Source of the DNA: Spirochaetes bacterium GWB1_36_13
GTDB lineage: Bacteria > Spirochaetota > GWB1-36-13
Reading direction: 5' to 3'
DNA: 43,083 bases
NCBI GenBank assembly: GCA_001829155.1
Contig: MIAO01000096.1
Location: 1 to 43,083, forward strand
Shown: one piece after another, positions 24,897-33,654 of the stretch
Layout: the number at the start of each line of letters is the position of its first letter
How positions within the stretch are numbered: the stretch's first letter is position 1
Notes under the pieces: model-generated
Told to the model about the DNA's origin: nothing
The model's database searches: none
Seen by the model: only the letters and a program-made list of their open reading frames with translations
Position numbers and translations under genes: made by a program

Positions 24897-26477
24897 ATGG
24901 AAAACTTAGAAAAATTCAGAGCGCTCGGACTGTCTGAAAATGTAATTGAAGCCTTAAAAATAAAAGGTTTTGAAGAACCGAGCCCGATTCAGGAACTCAC
25001 CATTCCTCTCTTACTGAACGGCGAAAAGGATATTATCGGACAAGCTCAGACAGGTACAGGTAAAACAGCCGCGTTTGGTCTTCCGCTGATTGAAAGAATC
25101 GAAGAAAAAAATGAAACAGTTCAAGCTCTTATTTTGGTTCCGACACGGGAACTGGCTATCCAGGTAGCAGAAGAGATTCACTCTCTCAAAGGAAAAAAAA
25201 GACTCTATATTACTCCGATTTACGGAGGTCAATCCATTGATCAGCAGATCAAAAAATTAAAAAGGGGCGTTCATATTGTCGTTGGAACTCCGGGACGGAT
25301 CATCGACCATATCAACCGCAAAACGCTTAAATTGGCTAATCTTTCTTATGCTATTCTCGATGAAGCGGATGAAATGCTGAATATGGGATTTATAGACGAT
25401 ATCAAGGAAATATTAGGTCATACTCCTGAAAATAAAAGAATGCTTCTTTTTTCTGCAACCATGCCGGATGAAATCATGATGATTGCGCGAAAATATATGA
25501 AGGATTACGAAATTGTCCGCGTGCAGAAAGAAACTCTGACCACAAACCTGACAGATCAAATCTATTTTGAGGTTTCTCATAATGACAAATTTGAAGCGCT
25601 CTGCCGGATTATCGATATAGAGTCAGAATTTTACGGACTGATATTTTGCCGTACCAAGATTGATGCGGACCAGATTTCAAACCAGATGATTGAGAGAGGC
25701 TATGATGCCGAAGCGCTTCATGGTGATATTTCGCAGTTTCAAAGAGAAAATATCTTGGCGAAGTTTAAAAAGAAGAGAATCAATATTCTAGTTGCGACCG
25801 ATGTTGCGGCAAGAGGAATTGATATCAATAACCTGACCCATGTTATCAACTACTCGCTTCCTCAAGACCCTGAGTCTTATGTTCACAGGATAGGAAGAAC
25901 TGGAAGAGCTGGAAAAGAAGGAACAGCGATTACTTTCGTAACCCCTGAAGAATACCGGAAACTGGTTTTTATCAAAAGAATTTCCAAGACAGAAATCAGA
26001 AAAGAAAAACTTCCGAAAATACAGGATGTGATTAATGCCAAGAAAACCCGCATTAAAAATAAAATTTTAAGTATTCTTGAAAATGGTGAATATGAAGATT
26101 TTTCAGAAATTGCGAAAGATATTCTGGAAGGAAAAGAAGCAGAACAGGTTTTAGCGTCTGTTATGAAGCATTTTTTTGAAGATGAGCTGGATTTAAACAG
26201 TTATAATGAGATTCAAGATGTTTCTGTCAATACAAAAGGAAAAAGCCGTCTTTTCGTTGCGATGGGAAAAATGGACAATATGACTCCAAAAAAAGTGGTT
26301 GATTTTATCAAACAAGAAGCGAAAATTGATGAAAATAAAATCAGAGATGTCAAAATCTTTGAAGCTTTCTCTTTTATTACGGTTCCTTTTGAAGAGGCTG
26401 AAATTATTTTAAGAGCCTTTAAATCGAAAAACAGAGGCAGAAGACCGATTGTAGAAAGAGCAAAAGAAAAGAGATAA
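24897..26477 (+). CDS. deaD: DEAD-box RNA helicase with DbpA-type RNA-binding domain
   Basis: The 526-residue ATP-dependent RNA helicase has all core motifs: Q motif (GFEEPSPIQ), AQTGTGKT, PTRELA, TPGR, DEAD, SAT, ATDVAARGID and HRIGRTGR. The C-terminal domain (KSRLFVAMGKMDNMTPKKVVDFIKQEA...IFEAFSFITVPFEEAE) is the DbpA/CsdA RNA-binding RRM-like fold, followed by a short basic tail. This places it with DeaD/CsdA-type helicases acting in ribosome assembly and cold-shock RNA unwinding. The next gene follows after 10 bases. Confidence 0.93.
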   Translation: MENLEKFRALGLSENVIEALKIKGFEEPSPIQELTIPLLLNGEKDIIGQAQTGTGKTAAFGLPLIERIEEKNETVQALILVPTRELAIQVAEEIHSLKGKKRLYITPIYGGQSIDQQIKKLKRGVHIVVGTPGRIIDHINRKTLKLANLSYAILDEADEMLNMGFIDDIKEILGHTPENKRMLLFSATMPDEIMMIARKYMKDYEIVRVQKETLTTNLTDQIYFEVSHNDKFEALCRIIDIESEFYGLIFCRTKIDADQISNQMIERGYDAEALHGDISQFQRENILAKFKKKRINILVATDVAARGIDINNLTHVINYSLPQDPESYVHRIGRTGRAGKEGTAITFVTPEEYRKLVFIKRISKTEIRKEKLPKIQDVINAKKTRIKNKILSILENGEYEDFSEIAKDILEGKEAEQVLASVMKHFFEDELDLNSYNEIQDVSVNTKGKSRLFVAMGKMDNMTPKKVVDFIKQEAKIDENKIRDVKIFEAFSFITVPFEEAEIILRAFKSKNRGRRPIVERAKEKR

Positions 26478-26487
26478 GGAGAAGGAA

Positions 26488-27744
26488 ATGAATCTTTTCA
26501 AAAAAGCTTTTCTGGTCATAGTTCTTTTTCTGGCTTTTGGTTTATTTGCCAAAAACAATTCAAAAGCCTGGCTGAAAATAAAAAGCTTTCCTCTCAATGC
26601 CGCTATTCTGATTAATGGAGAGCCCAAGAAATTTTCACTGGAAGAAGAAACAACCAAAAAGATTTATTTAGAAAAAGGAAAATACACTCTCTCGTTCACT
26701 GCTGAAGGGTATTATGATAAAACTCTGACGGTTTTGCTGGATCAGGAGGTATTTCTTGAAAATAAACTTGAAAAAAAAGATTCTCACCTTGCTTTACTCA
26801 AAGAAATTGAAACTGGAAAACAGCCGAAATCGATTGCGTTTACTCCCGACGGGAACTATCTTGTCGTGCCTCTTTTAGATGACAACGGAGTGGATATTAT
26901 TTCTGTCCGGGATCTGAAAAAAATCAAAAGAATTGAATTTCCTGAAAAATATGCTTCCAAAAAAGGTTTTGTCGAATCTGCTTTTTCGATTCAGAAAAAT
27001 GAACTCTGGATATCCCAGATGTGGGCGAATGTGATTCATGTGATTGATTTAAAAGATTTTTCCTATAAAAAAACGATTCAAACCGGCGGAAAATTCAGCA
27101 AAGTGATTCTTTTTTCAGATAATGAAAAAACGGTTTTTGTATCAAACTGGATTTCAGAAGATATTTCAGTGATTGACACTGAAAATTACAAACTGATCAA
27201 AAAAATCAAGACAGACGGTATTCCCCGCGGTATGCTGATGAGTCCTGACGGGAAATATCTTTATGCGTGTATTTTCGATAAAGGCAAAATTGAGAAAATT
27301 GACCTTGCCACGGGCAAGACGATCAAAGTTTTATCTCCGGGAAGCGCTTTAAGGCATGTGGTGGCAGATAAAAGTAAAAATCTTTTTTATGCGTCGGCCA
27401 TGGGCAGCGGGCAGATTATAGTCGTTTCTTTTCAAAACGATAAAGTGATTAAAAAGATCAAGGTAGGGGACAAACCGAATACGATTCAGCTTTCTGCTGA
27501 TAAAAAGTTTTTGTTTATTTCAACCCGCGGTCCGAATAATCGGAAATCTTATCTTTTGAAAGGTCCCATATTTGGAAAAGTATTTGTCATGAACACAGAA
27601 AACTTTGAAATTAAAGATTGGATCTGGGGAAAAAATCAGCCCACCGGTCTGGATGTTTCTCCTGATAATAAATACCTTGCTTTTACAGATTTTCTGGATC
27701 AAAATATTGAAATTTACGCCATAAAACCAGATTTATGGAACTAA
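26488..27744 (+). CDS. Secreted PEGA/YncE-like beta-propeller protein
   Basis: The 418-residue protein has a signal peptide (MNLFKKAFLVIVLFLAFGLFA), then a PEGA-like beta domain (AWLKIKSFPLNAAILINGEPKKF...LEKGKYTLSFTAEGYYDKTLTV). A seven-bladed YVTN/YncE-type propeller follows, with repeated phrases such as PKSIAFTPDGNYLVVPL, VFVSNWISEDISVIDTENYKLIKKIKTDG and PRGMLMSPDGKYLYACI. It is predicted periplasmic or surface-exposed and binding rather than enzymatic. It starts 10 bases after the helicase gene with a GGAGAAGGA ribosome-binding site. Its stop overlaps the stop of the converging kinase gene. Confidence 0.85.
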   Translation: MNLFKKAFLVIVLFLAFGLFAKNNSKAWLKIKSFPLNAAILINGEPKKFSLEEETTKKIYLEKGKYTLSFTAEGYYDKTLTVLLDQEVFLENKLEKKDSHLALLKEIETGKQPKSIAFTPDGNYLVVPLLDDNGVDIISVRDLKKIKRIEFPEKYASKKGFVESAFSIQKNELWISQMWANVIHVIDLKDFSYKKTIQTGGKFSKVILFSDNEKTVFVSNWISEDISVIDTENYKLIKKIKTDGIPRGMLMSPDGKYLYACIFDKGKIEKIDLATGKTIKVLSPGSALRHVVADKSKNLFYASAMGSGQIIVVSFQNDKVIKKIKVGDKPNTIQLSADKKFLFISTRGPNNRKSYLLKGPIFGKVFVMNTENFEIKDWIWGKNQPTGLDVSPDNKYLAFTDFLDQNIEIYAIKPDLWN

Positions 27745-29879
27745 TTTCCGAAAGCAGGCGATTCTTGAAAAGAGATTCGGAACTCAGTTCCGTTTTCTCT
27801 TTTTATGGATATTTCTCCTCCTATCTGAGAAGTAAAAAGATGAACCAAATTTAACCCAAATCCTTTTGAATGCAAAGGATCGATTTCATCTGGCATTCCG
27901 ATTCCATTGTCTTTAATGATCAATTCCATTTTATTTTCAGCTGTTTTTTTAAGGCTGATAAAAATCTGGGGGTTTTTGTGATCGGAAAAAGCGTATTTGA
28001 AAGAATTGGTAATGAGTTCATTGACAATAACCCCGAGGGGAAAAAGAATCTGGTTATCAAAGTAAAAATCCCCTATTTCTTTTTTTATTTCATAACTGGA
28101 ATGAATATGAAGGGTTGCCGTAATTTCCTCAATCAGGCTGTTAAAATAGTCTTCTGTAGAGATGTTTTTATAGTCTGTGGTCCGGTAGAGTTTATCGTAA
28201 ATCACCATCATGCTTAAAATTCGGTTTCTTGCGTCAAGAAGGGCGGAAGACGCATTGGAATCTGGGAGCATGCCGGCTTGAATGTAAAGAAAATGAGCGA
28301 TCGTATTCATATTGTTTTTGATTCTGTGATGAACCTCTTTTAAAAGAGTTTCTTTTTCCAAAAGAAGATTTTTTACTTTTTCTTCAGCTCTTTTTTTTCC
28401 TGTAATATCTTTGATTGAGCTTAAAAGCCGGATAAAAGAGCTTTCCGGTTCTTTTATCACATAAATATTGTTATGAATCCAGCGGGTTTCACCGTTTTTA
28501 GTTTGAATTCTCAGCTCTGCTGAAATATCCTTGCCTTTTTTTAATTCTTCAATCCCTTGATAATATTTTTGAAGATCATCAGGATGAACAATCTTTGCCC
28601 ATTTTTCAAATGAAGAAATTTCTTCAGCAGTGTATCCGTATTGATCTAAAACTTTTCCAACGATCCATTCCCTGACAATTTTTCCATCCGGATAAACCAG
28701 AGAAGAACTGGCCGCATCGCTGGTCATTTCTGAAAGGAGTTTATAGCGTTTCTCGCTTTCTAAAAGCGCTTTTTCTGTTTCCTTGTAATCGGTAATATCA
28801 ATGGCAAATCCGCCAATAAGAGGGGTTTTCCCTTCTCGGTGAATGGAAAACTTGGTTGTTTCAAAAATTCTTTTTATGCCGTTTTTATCTGGAATCGTTT
28901 CAATTGTTTGAATCAAGCCTTTTTCGAGTGCGAGTTGATCATTGTTTAGCATAGCCCGGGCTATTTTTTCTGGAAATGATTCAGGAAAATCTTTGCCTAT
29001 TGGGAATTCACCCATTATTTCACTAAACTTTGGATTAATATAGAGAGTTTCACTTTTACTGTTTTTCAAAAATGAAATAAAAGGGATGGATTCCATGAAT
29101 TTCATAAACTGATCACGGCTTTCTTGTAAACTTTCCTCGTATTTTTTTCTTTCTGTCATATCTCTCAAGAATGACTGGTAACTCCCGTCTGACATCATTT
29201 TCGAGTGCATTTCTACAGTAATCATTGTTCCGTCAGATCTTAAAAGGTTTCTTTCGGCAATAACAGTTTCGCCTTTTTGAATCAAGTCATAGCGCAGAGG
29301 TTTTTCTTCTAAAACATTTTCTGGAAAAAGTGAAAATATCGGTTTCCCGACAACTTCTTCTTTTTTTTTACCCAACATTTCAAGAATCTTTTGATTTGCT
29401 TCTGTAATAATTCCCTGATGATTTCCGAATAAAACTCCATCTACAGCCAATTCAATCATTTCATAAAAAAGTTTCTGGCTGGAAACAGTTTTTTGATGAG
29501 CGGTAAAAAGTTCAAAAGCCATTTCAATTGAAGATAAAAGAACAAAATCTCCTGAATTTTTGATCACATATCCATACCGGGTAATGCTTTTGACTTTTTC
29601 AACCGTTTCTTTTTCAGAGTGGGAGGTCAGAAAAACAATGGGAATATTGATCATTTCAAGGATTTTCTTTGAGGTTTGAGGACCGTCCATCCCAGAACCT
29701 AAATTAATATCCATGAGAATAAGGTCAATTGCAGTATGATCTTGAATTAATTTTAAAGCTTCTTCGCCGCTGGAGGCGGTAATAACTTGATAACCGTTTT
29801 TTTGAAGCATTCTGGATTCAGCTAAGGCAAGAATCTTTTCATCTTCTACAAGAAGAATGGTTTTAGATAGTAATATCAA
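27741..29879 (-). CDS. Soluble sensor kinase (REC-PAS x3-HisKA_2-HATPase)
   Basis: The 712-residue protein opens with a receiver domain (Asp57 in LILMDINLGSGMDG; IVFLTSHSE). Three PAS regions follow (LAVDGVLFGNHQGIITEANQKIL; the SFLKNSKSETLYINPKF block; a third with HPDDLQKYYQGI). The HisKA_2 box KEVHHRIKNNMNTIAHFL and an HATPase (VNELITNSFKYAF, DNGIGMP, KGFGLNLVHL) complete it. HisKA_2 kinases commonly feed general-stress or single-domain regulators; no partner is adjacent. The TTG start is supported by AGGA 7 bases upstream. The gene converges on the beta-propeller gene with stop codons overlapping within 4 bases. Confidence 0.9.
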   Translation of the reverse strand: MILLSKTILLVEDEKILALAESRMLQKNGYQVITASSGEEALKLIQDHTAIDLILMDINLGSGMDGPQTSKKILEMINIPIVFLTSHSEKETVEKVKSITRYGYVIKNSGDFVLLSSIEMAFELFTAHQKTVSSQKLFYEMIELAVDGVLFGNHQGIITEANQKILEMLGKKKEEVVGKPIFSLFPENVLEEKPLRYDLIQKGETVIAERNLLRSDGTMITVEMHSKMMSDGSYQSFLRDMTERKKYEESLQESRDQFMKFMESIPFISFLKNSKSETLYINPKFSEIMGEFPIGKDFPESFPEKIARAMLNNDQLALEKGLIQTIETIPDKNGIKRIFETTKFSIHREGKTPLIGGFAIDITDYKETEKALLESEKRYKLLSEMTSDAASSSLVYPDGKIVREWIVGKVLDQYGYTAEEISSFEKWAKIVHPDDLQKYYQGIEELKKGKDISAELRIQTKNGETRWIHNNIYVIKEPESSFIRLLSSIKDITGKKRAEEKVKNLLLEKETLLKEVHHRIKNNMNTIAHFLYIQAGMLPDSNASSALLDARNRILSMMVIYDKLYRTTDYKNISTEDYFNSLIEEITATLHIHSSYEIKKEIGDFYFDNQILFPLGVIVNELITNSFKYAFSDHKNPQIFISLKKTAENKMELIIKDNGIGMPDEIDPLHSKGFGLNLVHLFTSQIGGEISIKRENGTEFRISFQESPAFGN

Positions 29880-29971
29880 ATAAAAATCCTAATCAAGTCA
29901 TTTCTTTTTTCAAACTTTAAATTTAAATATAAAGAGAAAATAAAACAAAAAAGAACCTATCTATTACAGAT

Positions 29972-30020
29972 AAAATAGCAAATGAGCGAACTCCTGTACC
30001 GGGCGGAGTAAAGCTATTTT
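29972..30020 (-). terminator. Structured hairpin between the HD gene and the sensor-kinase gene
   Basis: AAAATAGC and GCTATTTT form the outer 8-bp stem; ACTCC and GGAGT form an inner stem around TGTACCGGGC. On the minus strand it lies just after the HD-gene stop and ends in TTTT, so a terminator is plausible. It is far more structured than the surrounding AT-rich DNA. Confidence 0.5.
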
Positions 30021-30028
30021 GACAAATG

Positions 30029-30820
30029 TTAAAAACATTTCGCTGCTTTGTTCATAAATTCCTGAAAGGAAGCAAAAACTTCTTTTTTTTCGGGAGAATC
30101 AGGCAGGGCGGAAAAAATTTTGTCAAAAAGTTTTCTTTCATCCGCCAATTTCAGAGTAATGGGGAAATACACATTAAATATCCAGCTTAAATGATAGACA
30201 ATAATATCGTTGACTGTTTTTCTGTCTTCGATTTTGATGCACTCGTTTTTCTTAAAACTTTCCACAACAAAGGGGCTGTACTTTCCGTTGTCTAAAAGAC
30301 CGTATTCTAAAGCAGGATTTTTATTGTTTCTGCGCTGCTCGTAATAATAATCTGCCAGTACTCTCCAGATATCAAGTTTGTCTGAATCACGGAGAATCTT
30401 TGAAAAAAGCGTTGTTTTTTTGGGTGCGTCCAAAGGAATTTCATAGCGGTTATGATAAAGTATGGCATCTAAAATCAAAGAAGATTCTTTTTCTGACAAA
30501 TGACTTAATACTGAATCTTTTCTTAAAATAGTGACAGAAAGTTCAGCGTGATTGGCGGAAATTCTATCCAGAAAGGTCTGGTATTGGTAAAATTGCTGAA
30601 ATCGTCCCAGATCATGAAAAAGAGCCGTTGTTTTGGCAAGAAAAAGCTCTTCATGGGAAAAAGAAAGAAAATCAGCAATCTGTTCTGCGTTTTTAATAAC
30701 TTCATAGGTATGCAGCTCTTTCAGGGTAAAATTTTCTTCAACAAGAGGGGGAGTATTGGGATAAGAATTCCGGTGGTTTTGAAACCATTTGAGATAATTT
30801 TCAAATAACGCGTTTTTCAT
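30029..30820 (-). CDS. HD-domain phosphohydrolase
   Basis: The 263-residue protein has an HD superfamily metal site: His in ELHTYEVIKNA, the His-Asp doublet in TTALFHDLGRFQQ, additional His in ILYHNRYEIP, and Asp in LRDSDKLDIWR. Such proteins hydrolyse phosphodi- or monoesters, often nucleotides, but the substrate cannot be read from sequence. Its ATG overlaps the end of the AMMECR1 gene by 4 bases (ATGA), so the two are translationally coupled and probably work together. Confidence 0.83.
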   Translation of the reverse strand: MKNALFENYLKWFQNHRNSYPNTPPLVEENFTLKELHTYEVIKNAEQIADFLSFSHEELFLAKTTALFHDLGRFQQFYQYQTFLDRISANHAELSVTILRKDSVLSHLSEKESSLILDAILYHNRYEIPLDAPKKTTLFSKILRDSDKLDIWRVLADYYYEQRRNNKNPALEYGLLDNGKYSPFVVESFKKNECIKIEDRKTVNDIIVYHLSWIFNVYFPITLKLADERKLFDKIFSALPDSPEKKEVFASFQEFMNKAAKCF

Positions 30821-31356
30821 TTTTCTGAGATGACCAGTCCTGTATAAATTTCTATTGTGATATCAGGATTTTTCCATGCGTCTGAATCCATCCCGCCTTT
30901 TTCGGCAAGGGAAGACATAAAATCTTCAAGATCGGGAATCTGTTCCCATACTTGAGGAAGATAGGTGCTTTTGTGATAACCTTTTGAAAGAACAACTCCG
31001 TGTTTACCCGGCACAATATCAGAAAGAGAGGCTTTTTGAAGCGGAGAAAGAACTGTGACTTCCAAATCAATCTGATCGTATTCGTTTTTTTTAAGGGAAG
31101 TAAAACGCGGATCTTCGAAAGCGGCTGCAAGCGCCATTTTTGGAATCCCTTCTTTCAGAGGATAGTATCCGATAATATTTCCAATACAGCCCCGTAAAGC
31201 GTTTTTTTTATGAAGGGTTACAAAAATGCCGGAGATTTCGTTAAAAACAGGGTCTTGGGAAAAAACTTTGATTTTGGATTCTCCAAACAATGCTTTTTCT
31301 ATTGTTTCACGGGCAAGTTTAAGAATTTCTTTTTGTGTGTCAATGCTGATTGTCAT
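30817..31356 (-). CDS. amrA: AMMECR1-domain protein (AmmeMemoRadiSam system protein A type)
   Basis: The 179-residue protein spans one AMMECR1 domain with the hallmark LRGCIG near residue 55. ALAAAFEDPRFTSLKKNEYDQIDLEVTVLSPLQKAS, GKHGVVLSKGYHKSTYLPQVWEQ and a C-terminal YTGLV follow. In many genomes this domain travels with MEMO-like and radical SAM proteins. Neither is in this window; instead it is coupled to an HD hydrolase. The biochemical activity of the family is poorly known. It starts just downstream of the hairpin that follows the GyrI-like gene, so it likely has its own promoter within 31357-31374 or reads through. Confidence 0.88.
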   Translation of the reverse strand: MTISIDTQKEILKLARETIEKALFGESKIKVFSQDPVFNEISGIFVTLHKKNALRGCIGNIIGYYPLKEGIPKMALAAAFEDPRFTSLKKNEYDQIDLEVTVLSPLQKASLSDIVPGKHGVVLSKGYHKSTYLPQVWEQIPDLEDFMSSLAEKGGMDSDAWKNPDITIEIYTGLVISEK

Positions 31357-31374
31357 TGTTCTGCCTTATTTAAA

Positions 31375-31406
31375 AAAAGAGCAAAGGAAAAATCCCCGGC
31401 TCTTTT
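31375..31406 (-). terminator. Terminator after the GyrI-like gene
   Basis: On the minus strand AAAAGAGC...GCTCTTTT forms an 8-bp stem whose loop contains a further GGA/TCC pairing, and the right arm continues into a run of seven T. It lies 29 bases after the GyrI-like stop and just before the AMMECR1 start. Confidence 0.7.
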
Positions 31407-31434
31407 AATAAAAAAAATATAAATAGCCTTTTGA

Positions 31435-31914
31435 CTACTTTTTTTTAATTGGAATCGAAATTTCAGTAATCAAGTCTTCTTCTTTCGTGTTTACCGGAGA
31501 ATTCAAATAAGCCTCAATCAGAAAATTTTCAGCCAGAGTATATTCAGAGTTTTTAGCGATCCAGTCTCTTAATGCCTGATAGGCTTTCATTTTCTCAGCC
31601 GCATAGTAAGGTCCTTTATAGGTTACCTGCGCAGAGGCATTATGAGAAAGAACCATTTTTTGAAATCCTTCTGTTGCATTGGTTTCATTTTTAACCGGCA
31701 CGCAGACTGCTGCCCTGCATTTTTCCACAGGAGTATCTTTGGGATTATCATAATAAATAGCCATAATTGCTCCAACCAATTCAGAAGAATTTTTCGCCGC
31801 CCATGCGAAACATTCCTGAAAAAGTTCTCCCAATTCCCAATAAGGTCCGGTTTTCTCTTTAAAAATCACTGAGACAGGATTTAAACTTTTGACTGTAACT
31901 TGATATTCACCCAT
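31435..31914 (-). CDS. GyrI-like small-molecule-binding protein
   Basis: The protein is a stand-alone GyrI-like/AraC effector-binding fold: YQVTVKSLNPVSVIFKEKTGPYWELGELFQECFAWAAK, ...MAIYYDNPKDTPVEKCRAAVCVPV, a central region KMVLSHNASAQVTYKGPY, and a C-terminal LIEAYLNSPVNTKEEDLITEISIPIKK. Such single-domain proteins bind hydrophobic ligands or inhibit partners such as gyrase. ATG 31914 (159 residues) is chosen over the ORF-track TTG 31929, because the TTG lies within the ribosome-binding site GAGAGGAG that precedes the ATG by about 6 bases. It has its own terminator, so it is monocistronic. Confidence 0.8.
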   Translation of the reverse strand: MGEYQVTVKSLNPVSVIFKEKTGPYWELGELFQECFAWAAKNSSELVGAIMAIYYDNPKDTPVEKCRAAVCVPVKNETNATEGFQKMVLSHNASAQVTYKGPYYAAEKMKAYQALRDWIAKNSEYTLAENFLIEAYLNSPVNTKEEDLITEISIPIKKK

Positions 31915-31929
31915 CTTTTCTCCTCTCAA

Positions 31930-32209
31930 TTTTTAATTAAAATACAATTTTTAAATCTAATCAAATTTTTCAGATTTGTATAATCTTTTTCATGAGAAGA
32001 AGAGATTTTCTGAACCGGAAAACTGCTCTTGCGGTTTCCTTGCTATGGTGTGATCTATACTTTGAAATAAAGATGATTTATGGACAAAGAGGGATGACGG
32101 AAACAGTTCATTTAAAAAAATACAATTCTTTCAATTTTAGTTTACTTTTTATCCTTTTTTATCATAAATTTATGTATGAAAAAAGTAAAGAGGGAGAATA
32201 AAGAGAGTT
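31930..32209. other. Divergent intergenic region (GyrI-like / psd)
   Basis: The 280-base gap contains TATAAT at 31979-31984 (psd direction, no good -35). It also holds a 69-codon open frame starting at 31992 whose first residues, MRRRDFLNRKTALAVSL, resemble a twin-arginine leader but which lacks a ribosome-binding site and any recognisable body. psd itself has a GAG-rich ribosome-binding site just before its start. Confidence 0.4.
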
Positions 32210-32884
32210 ATGAGAGATATTTTCAGAGAAGGGAAAAAGGTTTTCCTATTGTCAGGAATTCTTTTTCTGGGTTTTGGAGTTTTATGGTATTTTCAAAGAG
32301 TGTCCCAATGGGGGATTGTTTTTTTGATTTTAAGCTTATTGATGATTTTTCTTTTTGGATATACGATCTTTTTTTTAAGGGTGCCGAGAAGAAAAACCAA
32401 GATTGATCCTGACCTAATCTATGCTTCGGCAGACGGCTTTGTTATGCTTATTGATGAAGACTGCGAAGCTCCCGCATTTTTGGAAGGCAGAGTGCAAAAA
32501 GTATTAATTTTCATGCATGTTGCCAGTATGCACTGGAATCTATCTCCGATAGAAGGAACTGTGGAATATGAAAAATATCAGAAGGGAAGCCTGAAAAATG
32601 TCATGAAAGAATCTTCCTGGCAGACCAATGAGCACCAGTTGATTGGAATTGAAAATAAAGAAAAGAATATAAAAATTTTAGTTTCTATGATTGCAGGTCT
32701 TATTGCAAGAAGAATCCGGTTTTTTAAAAAAACAGGCGATGCTTTGAAACAGGGAGAGACAATGGGATTAATTAAATACGGGTCTGCCAATATGATTTTT
32801 ATTCCGAAGGATTTTGAAATTGTAGTCAAAAAAGGGCAGAAATCAAGAGCTGGGTTAACAGTTGTGGCAAGGAGAAAAAAATAA
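32210..32884 (+). CDS. psd: Phosphatidylserine decarboxylase (short, type A-like)
   Basis: It converts phosphatidylserine to phosphatidylethanolamine. The 224-residue protein has two N-terminal membrane helices (~11-30 and 36-56), the ASADG block with the catalytic Asp (residue 75), and His108 in ASMHWN. The self-cleavage Gly191-Ser192 in LIKYGSANMIF would generate the pyruvoyl group. The length matches the short class found with pssA in many bacteria. The Asp that precedes the His in the usual DVHVN block is Ser here. The stop overlaps the pssA ATG by one base, so synthesis of the two consecutive enzymes is coupled. Confidence 0.9.
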   Translation: MRDIFREGKKVFLLSGILFLGFGVLWYFQRVSQWGIVFLILSLLMIFLFGYTIFFLRVPRRKTKIDPDLIYASADGFVMLIDEDCEAPAFLEGRVQKVLIFMHVASMHWNLSPIEGTVEYEKYQKGSLKNVMKESSWQTNEHQLIGIENKEKNIKILVSMIAGLIARRIRFFKKTGDALKQGETMGLIKYGSANMIFIPKDFEIVVKKGQKSRAGLTVVARRKK

Positions 32885-33654
32885 TGATGAAGAGAATGAT
32901 ACCGAGTATCGTCACTTTTTTAAACCTGTTTTGCGGTTTTTTATCGATTTATTATTCCAATCAAATTGGAAATAATAATCTTTTCGCTTTAACCATATCG
33001 TCAATGGCGATTATGCTGGCGACTATTTTTGATCTTCTGGACGGAAGGCTGGCAAGAATTTTAAAAGTAGAGTCCAATATCGGGAAAGAGCTGGATTCGT
33101 TTTCAGATTTAATCACTTTTGGACTGGCTCCGGCATTTCTTTTTTTAAACTTTTTCCAATACCTGCTTTTCCAGAAAGGAATAGTTGTTTCTCCTGTCAT
33201 TATTATTGTGTTTAGTTTTATTTATACCATTACTGCCGCGATGAGACTGGCAATGTATAATATCAATACAAATCCGAATGAGAAGGTAGAGTATTTTACC
33301 GGAATGGCATCGACTTTTGCCGGAATCAGCGTAGCCGGACTGATCGGATTTAATTATATTCCAACCCTGGTGGATGACTGGTGGATAAAAGACTTTTATT
33401 TGTTTCAATTGCCTGGAAATCCTGTTTTTTATGCGGTGTTTTATCTCTTTTTTGCATTTTTAATGGTTTCAAAAGTAAAATATAAAAAATCTTCTACAAT
33501 GCTTTTTAATTTTAAGGGCGGAATAGGGTATATTTTATATAATGTTGGATTTTTTGTATTCCTGATTTTCGCTTTCAGGTATTTTATTATTGTGATGGTG
33601 ATTACTTATACGATTATCCCGGTTTTTAGAATATTTAAAAAGAAGAAGGCATGA
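32884..33654 (+). CDS. pssA: CDP-diacylglycerol-serine O-phosphatidyltransferase
   Basis: It makes phosphatidylserine from CDP-diacylglycerol and serine, the substrate of the preceding Psd. The 256-residue membrane protein has about eight hydrophobic segments. It carries the CDP-alcohol phosphotransferase motif D-G-x2-A-R-x8-G-x3-D-x3-D, seen as DLLDGRLARILKVESNIGKELDSFSD. Two successive ATG codons (32884 and 32887) are possible starts; the first overlaps the psd stop. It overlaps lnt by 4 bases. Confidence 0.95.
   Translation: MMKRMIPSIVTFLNLFCGFLSIYYSNQIGNNNLFALTISSMAIMLATIFDLLDGRLARILKVESNIGKELDSFSDLITFGLAPAFLFLNFFQYLLFQKGIVVSPVIIIVFSFIYTITAAMRLAMYNINTNPNEKVEYFTGMASTFAGISVAGLIGFNYIPTLVDDWWIKDFYLFQLPGNPVFYAVFYLFFAFLMVSKVKYKKSSTMLFNFKGGIGYILYNVGFFVFLIFAFRYFIIVMVITYTIIPVFRIFKKKKA

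Noticed and set aside
28135-28150. CAGGCTGTTAAAATAG inside the sensor-kinase gene as a fourth MITE end
   Set aside because: Only the first 8 bases match, there is no partner end, and it is normal coding sequence.
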